A stretch of 12,687 bases of DNA, from positions 1 to 12,687 of the forward strand of contig JANOWN010000016.1 of the NCBI GenBank assembly GCA_031417915.1, in the 5' to 3' direction. Shown one piece after another: positions 1 to 6,876 of this stretch. Below the pieces are notes generated by a model. The model made no database searches. It was given only the letters and a program-made list of their open reading frames with translations, and was not told the DNA's origin. The translations under genes were made by a program, and so were the position numbers. The number at the start of each line of letters is the position of its first letter. Within the stretch, counting starts at the first letter, position 1. Source of the stretch: Methylotenera_A sp031417915. Lineage in GTDB: Bacteria; Pseudomonadota; Gammaproteobacteria; Burkholderiales; Methylophilaceae.

Positions 1-282
1 GCGGCGCATCAAAAAATATTTTCTGATGATATTCGTGTAGGCTTTTTTGCTGCGGCGAATGATTTAAGTGCTAAATTAGCGAGTGGTGCATTGCCTGCGG
101 ACAAGGCCAGTATTGCCCCGCAGCTCATATTTAATCAACAATTGGATGCCTACTTAACCCTATTTTTTGTGGCGGTGTTATGGATAGTGATTATTGACAT
201 GTTGGTAATTTGCAAACATGCCCTGCAAGGCTCGAGGATATTGCCTCTCAGCGATTCTCCTTACGTAAAAACAGCGCTTTAA
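1..282 (+). CDS. cstA: CstA family pyruvate/peptide transporter, C-terminal fragment
   Basis: Open reading frame entering from the left edge, so only the last 93 residues are visible and the start lies outside the window. The fragment has a polar stretch (residues about 1-45, with DIRVGFFAAANDL), then LIFNQQLDAYLTLFFVAVLWIVIIDML, which is the final membrane helix, and a short tail ending SDSPYVKTAL. This arrangement (a 'IFN..LDA' helix, then a 'L.ESPYV' tail) is typical of the CstA/BtsT carbon-starvation family, inner-membrane transporters with about 16-18 helices. In E. coli, CstA takes up pyruvate and is also linked to peptide use. The identification is supported by the ybdD-type gene starting one base after the stop, the usual partner of cstA. 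The assignment is good but rests on the C-terminus only. Confidence 0.85.
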   Translation, partial: AAHQKIFSDDIRVGFFAAANDLSAKLASGALPADKASIAPQLIFNQQLDAYLTLFFVAVLWIVIIDMLVICKHALQGSRILPLSDSPYVKTAL

Positions 283-283
283 T

Positions 284-493
284 ATGCTAAATTTGACTAA
301 AATAGGACATTTTTTACTGCATGTTTGGCGCGGCGCGCGGCAATTATCGGGCGATGATGCCTACGAGCAATATTTAAAACATCATGCGGAATTTCATGCG
401 GGGACTGTAGATGCTCCACCGGCGCTAGCGCGTAAGGATTTTTTTAAACTTTGGCAAGACAGCCAATGGCAAGGCATAAAGCGATGCTGTTAA
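284..493 (+). CDS. ybdD: YbdD/YjiX family small protein, CstA partner
   Basis: A 69-residue protein with the family pattern: an N-terminal amphipathic helix (HFLLHVWRGARQLSGDDAYEQYL), a central 'H.AEFHAG' region, the conserved 'FFKLWQDSQW' segment and a cysteine pair at the very end (KRCC, codons TGC TGT, then TAA). It belongs to the YbdD/YjiX family (Pfam Sel_put, PF04328). In E. coli, the paralogues YbdD and YjiX are needed for pyruvate uptake by CstA and BtsT, so it is probably an accessory subunit of the transporter encoded just upstream. It begins one base after the cstA stop and its last codons overlap the start of the next gene, so the three genes should be translationally linked. The Pfam name refers to a suspected selenocysteine; this copy has ordinary cysteine codons. 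Confidence 0.88.
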   Translation: MLNLTKIGHFLLHVWRGARQLSGDDAYEQYLKHHAEFHAGTVDAPPALARKDFFKLWQDSQWQGIKRCC

Positions 494-765
494 TAAATCC
501 ACACAAAGACAAAAATTTTAGCGATGAAGATTTAAATCGCATTATTGAAATGGGTTGGGAAGACAGAACTGCTTTTGAAGCGATTGAGGCGCAATTTGGG
601 CTAAATCAAGATGGCGTAATTAAAATAATGCGTGCCAATTTAAAGCTGAGTTCTTTTAAATTATGGCGCGAACGCACACATGGTCAAACCACAAAACACT
701 TAAAACTTCGCGGGGATGACGTGAACCGTCATCAATCAAAACAACATAACAAAATTCACAGATAG
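484..765 (+). CDS. TIGR03643/DUF2805 family small protein
   Basis: A 93-residue protein whose core (IIEMGWEDRTAFEAIEAQFG, then GVIKIMRANLKLSSFKLWRER, then TKHLKLR) matches the TIGR03643/DUF2805 family, short proteins of unknown function found in many proteobacteria. The two helices around 'AFEAIEAQFGLNQDGVIKIMR' resemble a helix-turn-helix, so nucleic-acid binding is possible but unproven. The C-terminus is basic (VNRHQSKQHNKIHR). I chose ATG 484 over the upstream TTG at 451 because AAGG at 471-474 gives a ribosome site nine bases before it and because family members begin shortly before the core. The start overlaps the ybdD stop by ten bases, implying coupled translation. The link with CstA pyruvate transport is from context only. 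Confidence 0.82.
   Translation: MLLINPHKDKNFSDEDLNRIIEMGWEDRTAFEAIEAQFGLNQDGVIKIMRANLKLSSFKLWRERTHGQTTKHLKLRGDDVNRHQSKQHNKIHR
715..733. repeat. 7-bp perfect inverted repeat in the 3' end of the DUF2805 gene
   Basis: GATGACG (715-721), loop TGAAC, CGTCATC (727-733). It lies inside the coding sequence. On the - strand it falls about 36 bases beyond the stop of the 59-codon frame and is followed, after CCCGCGAAG, by only a short T run, so it is at best a weak end signal for that frame. On the + strand no T run follows. Confidence 0.35.
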
Positions 766-768
766 TGT

Positions 769-948
769 TTACTGTTGCTGATAAATTCGGTCAATCTGCA
801 TCTCATCGTTGCTTGCGGGTGCGTCAACATCGTACTCTGAGTTTGAGGAATCAACTATTGGTAGGTTGATTTTAGTCGGCTGATACTCCGCAATAATATA
901 ATTAAATTGCGGTTCTTTTTTAAAAATTTTATCAAATAAGTTTTTCAT
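769..948 (-). CDS. Unrecognised small acidic-tailed protein, 59 aa
   Basis: Reading the - strand from ATG (948-946) gives an uninterrupted 59-codon frame ending in TAA (771-769). The start is preceded by AAGGTG (962-957) at an eight-base spacing, a strong ribosome site and the main evidence that it is real. The N-terminus (MKNLFDKIFKKEP) is a short basic amphipathic segment with four lysines in twelve residues. The middle has YIIAEYQPTKINLPIV, and residues 33-53 carry seven acidic residues; the protein ends IYQQQ. There is no cysteine, no signal peptide and no membrane helix. I recognise no family. It faces the DUF2805 gene tail to tail with three bases between stops. Its function is unknown; an antisense transcript or a chance frame remain possible. 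Confidence 0.55.
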   Translation of the reverse strand: MKNLFDKIFKKEPQFNYIIAEYQPTKINLPIVDSSNSEYDVDAPASNDEMQIDRIYQQQ

Positions 949-1049
949 ATTAATTTCACCTTAAAAAGTTGACTGCGCTTATTAATACGCAATGCGCATG
1001 CCAGCTTTATGAGTGAAAATATTTTTATAACTGTTTGATTTATATTGCA

Positions 1050-1066
1050 TTAATTTTTTAAATTAA
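1050..1066. repeat. AT-only inverted repeat
   Basis: TTAATTT (1050-1056), TTT, AAATTAA (1060-1066): a perfect 7-bp inverted repeat made entirely of A and T, between the lgt 3' end and the small - strand gene. It could be a protein site near that gene's promoter, or simply reflect the AT richness. Confidence 0.3.
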
Positions 1067-1085
1067 CACGCTACAAAAACTTGAG

Positions 1086-1105
1086 TGTTGAACAATTATT
1101 CAACA
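1086..1105 (-). terminator. Possible weak terminator of lgt
   Basis: TGTTGAA (1086-1092) and TTCAACA (1099-1105) form a perfect 7-bp stem with a 6-base loop, 17 bases beyond the lgt stop on the - strand. Reading left, CTCAAG and then a run of five T follow. The stem is poor in GC and the T run is not immediately next to it, so this is only a candidate. A 10-bp palindrome, CAACATGTTG (1101-1110), overlaps it. Confidence 0.35.
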
Positions 1106-1121
1106 TGTTGGAATTTCGACT

Positions 1122-1913
1122 TTAATTGAATTTATTTTTATAAGCGGCGAACCACATCCAAATGCCAATCAAAATCATCGGCAAACTTAGCCATTGCCCC
1201 ATGCTAAAACCCAGTTGCAATAAGCCTAAATGTTCGTCTGGCTGGCGCGTAAATTCCACCAAAAATCTAAAGCCACCATAACCGATTAAAAATAGTGCGG
1301 AAATCGCACCGATTGGGCGCTGTTTGCGCGAAAACCACCATAAAATGCAAAAAAGCGCGATGCCTTCTAAAGCAAACTCATAAAGTTGCGAAGGGTGGCG
1401 CGCGACCTTATCTATTTGCGGAAAAATCATGCCAAAGCTTGAGTTGGTTGCGCGCCCCCAAAGTTCGCCATTGATGAAGTTGCCCATGCGACCAGCCCCT
1501 AAGCCAATAGGCACAAGCGGTGCGACGAAGTCCATAATTTTTAACCAAGGCTGGTTGTGTTTTTTATTGAAGAAGTGCATGGCAATTAAAACGCCTAAAA
1601 AGCCGCCGTGAAAGCTCATACCGCCTTGCCAAATTTTAAAAATATCCAGCGGGTGCTGCATAAAACTCCCAAGCTGGTAAAACAGGATGTAACCAATTCT
1701 GCCACCTAAAATCACGCCCAAAGCGCCGTAGAATAAGGCGTCGTCAAGCATCTGAGTGTTCCAGCCAAACCAAGTTTTGTGTTTGATTTGATACTTACCT
1801 AAGGCTAAAAACGCTAAAAAACCTAATAAATACATCAAGCCATACCAATGGATGCCGAAATTTTGTGTGATATGCATGGCAATCGGGTCAAATTGTGGGT
1901 GAATTAAAGGCAT
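1122..1913 (-). CDS. lgt: Prolipoprotein diacylglyceryl transferase
   Basis: Lgt moves the diacylglyceryl group from phosphatidylglycerol to the lipobox cysteine of prolipoproteins in the inner membrane, the first step of lipoprotein maturation. The 263-residue length is normal for the family. Visible motifs are the N-terminal HPQFDPIA (5-12), WYGLMYLLGF (23-32), GGMSFHGGFLG (97-107) with the conserved His102 (His103 in E. coli), the Lgt signature GRMGNFINGELWGR (141-154), RHPSQLYE (172-179) and FRFLVEFTRQPD (215-226). About seven hydrophobic segments cross the membrane. The ATG start keeps the conserved HPQFDP end, although the ribosome site before it is weak. It diverges from ilvD and probably uses the TATAAT box at 1954-1959. 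Confidence 0.97.
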   Translation of the reverse strand: MPLIHPQFDPIAMHITQNFGIHWYGLMYLLGFLAFLALGKYQIKHKTWFGWNTQMLDDALFYGALGVILGGRIGYILFYQLGSFMQHPLDIFKIWQGGMSFHGGFLGVLIAMHFFNKKHNQPWLKIMDFVAPLVPIGLGAGRMGNFINGELWGRATNSSFGMIFPQIDKVARHPSQLYEFALEGIALFCILWWFSRKQRPIGAISALFLIGYGGFRFLVEFTRQPDEHLGLLQLGFSMGQWLSLPMILIGIWMWFAAYKNKFN

Positions 1914-1953
1914 ATTTTGCGTGTCTTAAAGTGGATGGTTGCTGTAAAATAGC

Positions 1954-1959
1954 ATTATA
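1954..1959 (-). promoter_or_regulatory. Candidate -10 box for lgt in the divergent lgt/ilvD spacer
   Basis: On the - strand the hexamer is a perfect TATAAT, about 40 bases before the lgt ATG. No good -35 box is seen at 16-18 bases upstream (the best is TGTGTA), and that position would overlap the ilvD start. The same spacer must hold the ilvD promoter: TTGCTG at 1939-1944 is a possible -35 but lacks a clear -10. Confidence 0.4.
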
Positions 1960-1981
1960 CGTATTTGTTTAAAGGTTACAC

Positions 1982-3832
1982 ATGCCAGTTTATCGTTCTC
2001 GCACCACCACCCACGGCCGTAATATGGCTGGTGCCCGCGCACTTTGGCGCGCCACGGGCATGAAAGATGGTGATTTTGATAAGCCAATCATCGCCATTTC
2101 CAACTCATTCACGCAATTTGTGCCAGGCCATGTGCATTTAAAAGATCTCGGCCAATTGGTTGCACGTGAAATTGAGCGTGCAGGTGGTGTGGCGAAAGAG
2201 TTCAATACCATTGCGGTGGATGACGGCATTGCTATGGGTCATAGCGGCATGCTGTACAGCTTGCCAAGCCGCGATTTAATTGCAGATTCGGTCGAATATA
2301 TGGTCAACGCGCATTGCGCCGATGCGCTGGTGTGCATCTCTAATTGCGACAAAATCACCCCAGGCATGTTGATGGCAGCGCTGCGCTTGAATATTCCTAC
2401 CGTATTTGTTTCTGGCGGGCCGATGGAAGCAGGCAAGGTCAATTGGGCAGGCGTCACGCATAAGCTGGATTTGGTGGATGCCATGGTGGCGGCGGCGGAT
2501 AGCAAGGTCTCGGATGCAGAGTCTGATGAAATTGAACGTTCGGCTTGCCCAACTTGTGGCTCATGCTCGGGCATGTTCACGGCAAATTCGATGAATTGTT
2601 TGACGGAAGCGCTCGGGCTTAGCTTGCCTGGCAACGGCTCTACGCTTGCCACGCATGGTGCTCGTAAAGAGCTATTTTTAAAAGCAGGGCGGTTGATTGT
2701 CGAGTTGGCAAAGCGCTATTACGAGCAAGATGATTACTCAGTCTTGCCGCGTTCTATCGCCAATATGCAAGCGTTTGAAAATGCCATGGCACTGGATGTC
2801 TCGATGGGCGGTTCGACCAACACCGTATTGCATTTGCTTGCCGCAGCGCATGAAGCGGGTGTGGATTTTACCATGTCGGATATTGATCGCATTTCGCGCA
2901 AAGTGCCCTGTGTATGCAAAGTTGCGCCAGCCACAGCCAAATTCCATATGGAAGATGTACACCGTGCGGGCGGCGTGATGGGAATTTTGGGCGAGTTGAA
3001 TCGAGCGGGGTTGATTCACAACCAAAGCCCGACTGTACATAGCCCGACCATGCAGGCTGCGCTAGACAAATGGGATGTAGCGACGACAACCGACGAAGAA
3101 GTGAAGAAATTTTATCGCGCAGCCCCAGGCGGCATTTCTACGACCATTGCGTTTTCACAATCTATGCTGTGGCCAGATTTAGATGTGGATCGTGCCGAAG
3201 GCTGCATTCGCGATATTGAACATGCTTATTCGCAAGATGGCGGCTTGGCGGTGTTGTACGGCAATATTGCGCTGGATGGCTGTATTGTCAAAACCGCTGG
3301 TGTGGATGACAGTATTTTGAAATTTACTGGTCGCGCACGTATTTTTGAAAGCCAAGATACTGCGGTTGAAGGTATTATGGCCGACCAAGTTGTGGCGGGT
3401 GATGTGGTGGTGATTCGCTACGAAGGCCCGCGCGGCGGGCCAGGTATGCAAGAGATGCTGTATCCGACTTCATATTTGAAGTCTAAAGATTTAGGTAAGG
3501 TGTGCGCGCTGTTTACTGACGGCCGTTTTTCAGGCGGAACGTCTGGTTTGAGTATCGGCCATGCTTCGCCAGAAGCGGCTGAGGGAGGCGCGATTGGTTT
3601 GGTGGAAGAAGGTGACACCATTGAAATTGACATTCCAAACCGCACTATTCATTTAGCAATCACTGATGCGGAAATGTCGCACCGTCATACCAAAATGGTG
3701 GCTAAAGGCAAAGATGCTTGGAAGCCAGTGAGTCGTGAGCGACATGTATCTCCTGCTTTGCGTGCTTACGCAGCAATGAGCACCAGCGCGGCTCGTGGCG
3801 CAGTTCGTGATGTTTCTCAGATAGAAAAATAG
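1982..3832 (+). CDS. ilvD: Dihydroxy-acid dehydratase
   Basis: IlvD dehydrates 2,3-dihydroxy-isovalerate and 2,3-dihydroxy-3-methylvalerate to the 2-keto acids that lead to valine, leucine and isoleucine; it is a cytoplasmic iron-sulphur enzyme. At 616 residues it has the same length as E. coli IlvD. Motifs include AVDDGIAMGHSGM (78-90, with the metal-binding Asp81), the signature CISNCDKITPGMLMAA (118-133, with cluster ligand Cys122 and Lys124), ACPTCGSCSGMFTANSMNC (188-206, with Cys195), GGSTN near residue 277, and the C-terminal GRFSGGTSGLSIGHASPEAA. The ATG is preceded by AAAGG (1971-1975) six bases away. The next gene starts 22 bases after its stop with no terminator between, so it probably heads an operon with the mutarotase and DUF255 genes. 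Confidence 0.98.
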   Translation: MPVYRSRTTTHGRNMAGARALWRATGMKDGDFDKPIIAISNSFTQFVPGHVHLKDLGQLVAREIERAGGVAKEFNTIAVDDGIAMGHSGMLYSLPSRDLIADSVEYMVNAHCADALVCISNCDKITPGMLMAALRLNIPTVFVSGGPMEAGKVNWAGVTHKLDLVDAMVAAADSKVSDAESDEIERSACPTCGSCSGMFTANSMNCLTEALGLSLPGNGSTLATHGARKELFLKAGRLIVELAKRYYEQDDYSVLPRSIANMQAFENAMALDVSMGGSTNTVLHLLAAAHEAGVDFTMSDIDRISRKVPCVCKVAPATAKFHMEDVHRAGGVMGILGELNRAGLIHNQSPTVHSPTMQAALDKWDVATTTDEEVKKFYRAAPGGISTTIAFSQSMLWPDLDVDRAEGCIRDIEHAYSQDGGLAVLYGNIALDGCIVKTAGVDDSILKFTGRARIFESQDTAVEGIMADQVVAGDVVVIRYEGPRGGPGMQEMLYPTSYLKSKDLGKVCALFTDGRFSGGTSGLSIGHASPEAAEGGAIGLVEEGDTIEIDIPNRTIHLAITDAEMSHRHTKMVAKGKDAWKPVSRERHVSPALRAYAAMSTSAARGAVRDVSQIEK

Positions 3833-3854
3833 TATAGTTTAAACGAGCAAGAAT

Positions 3855-4796
3855 ATGGATATGACAAGTACAGAAGTGCCCGCAATCGCACAATCTTTAA
3901 AGACGCAAAAGCGTTTAAAACTGCATGCGCACGTGCTGCAAACACAAGATGAAAGTGGTCTACAATATTTGGAGGTGGATAATCCGCTGGCTACCGCCAA
4001 AATCGCGCTGCAAGGTGCGCACGTGATTGGCTGGCAGCCTAAATTTTTAGCACACCCTGTATTGTGGCTATCCAGCGCGGCGCGCTTTGTAAAAGGTCGG
4101 TCAATCCGCGGTGGTGTGCCCATTTGTTGGCCCTGGTTTGGCGCACATCCTACAGACAGCACGTTTTGTCCGCATGGTTTTGCGCGGGTGATTCCTTGGC
4201 GCGTGACAGATATTGACTCGACGCCGACGGGCGCCACGCGCATTATGCTAGAAATGCTGGAAACGCCCGAAGCCAAGCGCCAGCTTTCATACCCTTATTC
4301 TTTGACCGCCACTATTACAGTGGGGCGTCGTCTACGCATTGAATTGTGCACCACTAATAGTGCAGATCACCCCTTTGTGATTGGCGAGGCGTTTCACACT
4401 TACCTCAATGTGAGCGATATTGCCAATATAAAAGTTACTGGTTTAGAAGATTGCGTGTATGCGGATAAAGTCATGAAGTACGCACGTCAAGTTGAGCACG
4501 AAGCGCTTACTTTTGATGGCGAATTTGATCGCTTGTTTATTGATCACAGCTCCGATTGTACCGTGCATGATGCGGGCTATAACCGCATTATTCATGTGGC
4601 AAAATCAGGCAGTGATACCACCGTGGTATGGAGCCCAGGGGCAGAAAAAGCCGCGCAAATGGGCGACATGGGCGCCGCAGATGAATGGCGAAAAATGCTG
4701 TGTGTCGAAACGACCAATGCGCTGGAAAATATGGTGGTGATTAATCCAGGCCGCACGCATACGATTAGCGCAGAGTATTTCGTAGAAACGCTTTAA
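3855..4796 (+). CDS. yeaD: D-hexose-6-phosphate mutarotase (YeaD type)
   Basis: Member of the aldose-1-epimerase superfamily, YeaD/YMR099C branch, which interconverts the alpha and beta anomers of glucose-6-phosphate and related hexose phosphates in the cytoplasm. The 313-residue sequence shows the branch motifs in order: QGAHVIGWQP (53-62), SIRGGVPICWPWFG (83-96), CPHGFAR (105-111), GEAFHTYLNV (177-186) with the probable catalytic His181, DRLFID (225-230), WSPGAEKA (259-266) and CVETTNA (283-289) with the probable catalytic Glu285. The start at ATG 3855 has only a weak ribosome site (GAG in ACGAGCAAG); ATG 3861 is an alternative. It lies 22 bases after ilvD, and its stop overlaps the next start as TAATG. 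The family is clear; the exact sugar phosphate used is inferred. Confidence 0.92.
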   Translation: MDMTSTEVPAIAQSLKTQKRLKLHAHVLQTQDESGLQYLEVDNPLATAKIALQGAHVIGWQPKFLAHPVLWLSSAARFVKGRSIRGGVPICWPWFGAHPTDSTFCPHGFARVIPWRVTDIDSTPTGATRIMLEMLETPEAKRQLSYPYSLTATITVGRRLRIELCTTNSADHPFVIGEAFHTYLNVSDIANIKVTGLEDCVYADKVMKYARQVEHEALTFDGEFDRLFIDHSSDCTVHDAGYNRIIHVAKSGSDTTVVWSPGAEKAAQMGDMGAADEWRKMLCVETTNALENMVVINPGRTHTISAEYFVETL

Positions 4797-6829
4797 TGAG
4801 CAATGCACTAAGCCAGGAAACCAGCCCTTATCTTTTGCAGCATGCCAACAACCCCGTAGAATGGCACCCTTGGGGTGAGCAAGCGCTCACTTTAGCGAAA
4901 AAACTAGATAAGCCAATTCTGCTTTCTATCGGCTATTCGGCTTGTCATTGGTGCCATGTGATGGCACACGAATCGTTTGAGGATGCAGAAGTTGCGGCGA
5001 TAATGAATACGCACTTTATCAATATCAAGGTTGACCGCGAAGAACGACCAGATATTGATCAGATTTACCAAACTGCGCACAGCATGTTGAGCCAAAAAAC
5101 TGGCGGCTGGCCGCTCACCGTTTTTTTAACGCCAAATCAAGAGCCGTATTTTACTGGCACCTATTTTCCTAAATCTGCTAAATACCAATTGCCAGGTTTT
5201 GCCGATTTAATTCCGCGCGTGGCGGCTTTTTATCACGAACGCAAAGACGATTTAAGCGCGCAAAATGCACAATTGGCCGATGCCCTCAAACGCACGATTC
5301 CTGCTCCCAGCAACGTTTTAAGCACCAATGAAAATACACTGAATTTTGCGTTTCAATCGCTCGAAAGTGGTTTTGATTTCGAACATGGCGGTTTTGGCAG
5401 CGCGCCGAAGTTTCCCAACCCTGCGGATATTACCTTGCTTTTACATGCAGCAAAAGCAGGCAACAAAGCTGCCGAAGCAATGGCATTGCAAATGCTTAGC
5501 GCGATGGCGAATGGGGGCATTTACGATCAACTTGGTGGTGGCTTTTGCAGATATTCGGTCGATGAACGCTGGAATATTCCGCATTTTGAAAAGATGTTAT
5601 ATGACAATGGTCAGCTGTTATTTTTGTATTGCGATGGCTGGCAAATAAGCAAAGACGCGCGCTACCAGCAAATAGCCGAAGAAACGGTTGCTTGGTTGCA
5701 ACGCGAAATGCGCGACAAAAATGGCGCGTTTTATTCTTCGCTAGATGCAGATTCGCTAGATGAACATGGTCACAGTGTAGAGGGCGCGTTTTATGTGTGG
5801 CAGCCAGATGAAGTGAAGGCGTTGCTGTCGCCAGAAGAGTTTGTAGTGGTAAGTGTTAGTTTAGGTTTTGATAAGGCGCCGAACTTCGAGGGGCATGCCT
5901 GGAACCCTTATCTGGTGAGGATTCCAGAGCACGCTGAAAAAGATTTATTTTTAAGTGCACAAAATAAATTATTTGCTGCGCGCGATAAACGCCCACACCC
6001 TAGGCGCGACGATAAAATTTTAACTTCTTGGAATGCGCTGGCGATTAAAGGTTTGGCGCGTGCAGGCCGCGTGTTTAATCGCCCAGATTGGATAAAGCTA
6101 GCACAAGATGCGGTGGATTTTATCCACGAAAAACTGTGGGTGAATGACCAATTATTAGCGACTTGTAAAGATGATGGCAAGGGCAATGCTGATAACAATT
6201 ATAAAGCGCATTTAAACGCTTACTTGGACGATTATGCGTTTTTGTTGGATGCGCTGATTGAATGCTTGCAAGCTAATTACCGCGCGGTTGATTTGGTTTT
6301 TGCGGAGGATTTAGCTGAAGCTTTGCTAGAAAATTTTGAGGCTGAAGACGGCGGATTTTATTTTACCAGCCATACGCACGAAACGCTGTTTCATCGCCCT
6401 AAACAAGGCTACGACAATGCCACACCTAACGGCAATGGCATTACTGCGGTGGCTTTGCAAAGATTGGGGCATATATTGGGCGAACCGCGTTACTTACAAG
6501 CGGCCGAACGCGCGCTAAAGGCCTTTGATAGAAGTATGATGAATAATCCTGCCGCTTGTGCGACGTTGTGCCATGCATTGGAAGAATTTTTAACGCCACC
6601 GACCTTGGTGATTATTCGTGGTGAAGCCAAACAAATGCAGGTTTGGCGTGAGGCAATTAACCAATATTATTGTCCACATTGTTTATTCTTCTATTTGAAT
6701 GAAAGTGTGAAAAATTTACCACCAGCTTTGCAAAGAAATTACACTGATAATGTCAACGCTTGGGTGTGTAAAGGCGTTGTTTGCTCACCAAGTGTGAATG
6801 ATTTGCAGCAGCTATTAAAAAATCTATAG
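4796..6829 (+). CDS. yyaL: Thioredoxin-domain protein of the DUF255/YyaL family
   Basis: A 677-residue protein of the DUF255 (Thioredox_DsbH, PF03190) family, which includes B. subtilis YyaL and mammalian SPATA20. Residues 1-165 form a thioredoxin-like domain with SACHWCHVMAHESFED (48-63; Cys50 and Cys53 as the CxxC pair) and GGWPLTVFLTP. The rest resembles the (alpha/alpha)6-barrel of N-acylglucosamine 2-epimerase/glycosidase-like proteins, with GGIYDQLGGGFCRYSVD, HFEKMLYDN, SSLDADS and EGAFYVW. Near the end are an extra CPHC (626-629) and the family pair VCKGVVC (Cys658, Cys663). There is no signal peptide, so it is probably cytoplasmic. Its true activity is unknown. The start overlaps the mutarotase stop (TAATG), a sign of coupled translation and related work on sugars or redox. 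Confidence 0.92.
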   Translation: MSNALSQETSPYLLQHANNPVEWHPWGEQALTLAKKLDKPILLSIGYSACHWCHVMAHESFEDAEVAAIMNTHFINIKVDREERPDIDQIYQTAHSMLSQKTGGWPLTVFLTPNQEPYFTGTYFPKSAKYQLPGFADLIPRVAAFYHERKDDLSAQNAQLADALKRTIPAPSNVLSTNENTLNFAFQSLESGFDFEHGGFGSAPKFPNPADITLLLHAAKAGNKAAEAMALQMLSAMANGGIYDQLGGGFCRYSVDERWNIPHFEKMLYDNGQLLFLYCDGWQISKDARYQQIAEETVAWLQREMRDKNGAFYSSLDADSLDEHGHSVEGAFYVWQPDEVKALLSPEEFVVVSVSLGFDKAPNFEGHAWNPYLVRIPEHAEKDLFLSAQNKLFAARDKRPHPRRDDKILTSWNALAIKGLARAGRVFNRPDWIKLAQDAVDFIHEKLWVNDQLLATCKDDGKGNADNNYKAHLNAYLDDYAFLLDALIECLQANYRAVDLVFAEDLAEALLENFEAEDGGFYFTSHTHETLFHRPKQGYDNATPNGNGITAVALQRLGHILGEPRYLQAAERALKAFDRSMMNNPAACATLCHALEEFLTPPTLVIIRGEAKQMQVWREAINQYYCPHCLFFYLNESVKNLPPALQRNYTDNVNAWVCKGVVCSPSVNDLQQLLKNL

Positions 6830-6850
6830 CCAAAAGTACAAAAGGGCTAT
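6826..6850 (+). terminator. Weak hairpin at the end of the DUF255 gene
   Basis: ATAGCC (6826-6831, including the stop codon) can pair with GGCTAT (6845-6850) across a 13-base loop, followed by TGTTAATTTT. The 6-bp stem and broken T run make it a weak terminator at best. It also touches the candidate -35 of the cytochrome gene. Confidence 0.25.
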
Positions 6851-6876
6851 TGTTAATTTTAAATTATAGGTATGAT
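6850..6876 (+). promoter_or_regulatory. Candidate promoter of the cytochrome c gene
   Basis: TTGTTA (6850-6855) and TATGAT (6871-6876) resemble -35 and -10 boxes, but the 15-base spacer is short. Transcription would begin near 6883 and give a leader of about 53 bases. Two copies of the palindrome TTGCAA (6882-6887 and 6903-6908) lie in that leader, 21 bases apart. Confidence 0.4.

Larger units (their letters stand above)
949..1121. other. AT-rich non-coding spacer
   Basis: No supported gene between the small - strand frame and lgt. It carries the upstream region of the 59-codon frame (ribosome site at 957-962), a perfect AT-only inverted repeat (1050-1066) and a hairpin (1086-1105) that may end lgt transcription. 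No convincing -35/-10 pair for the small gene could be fixed by eye. Confidence 0.5.

Noticed and set aside
451..483. TTG 451 as the start of the DUF2805 gene
   Set aside because: It lies well inside ybdD and adds residues not typical of the family; ATG 484 has a properly placed AAGG.
485..493. Selenocysteine in YbdD
   Set aside because: No in-frame TGA is present; the terminal codons are TGC TGT followed by TAA.
715..733. Perfect 7-bp inverted repeat as a terminator for the DUF2805 or the small - strand gene
   Set aside because: It is inside the DUF2805 coding sequence, and neither strand has an adjacent T run. Kept only as a low-confidence repeat.
1990..3893. Several open frames of 60-137 codons opposite or out of frame with ilvD
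   Set aside because: They lie entirely within a complete, well-conserved ilvD and show no family motifs; they are shadows of its codon pattern.
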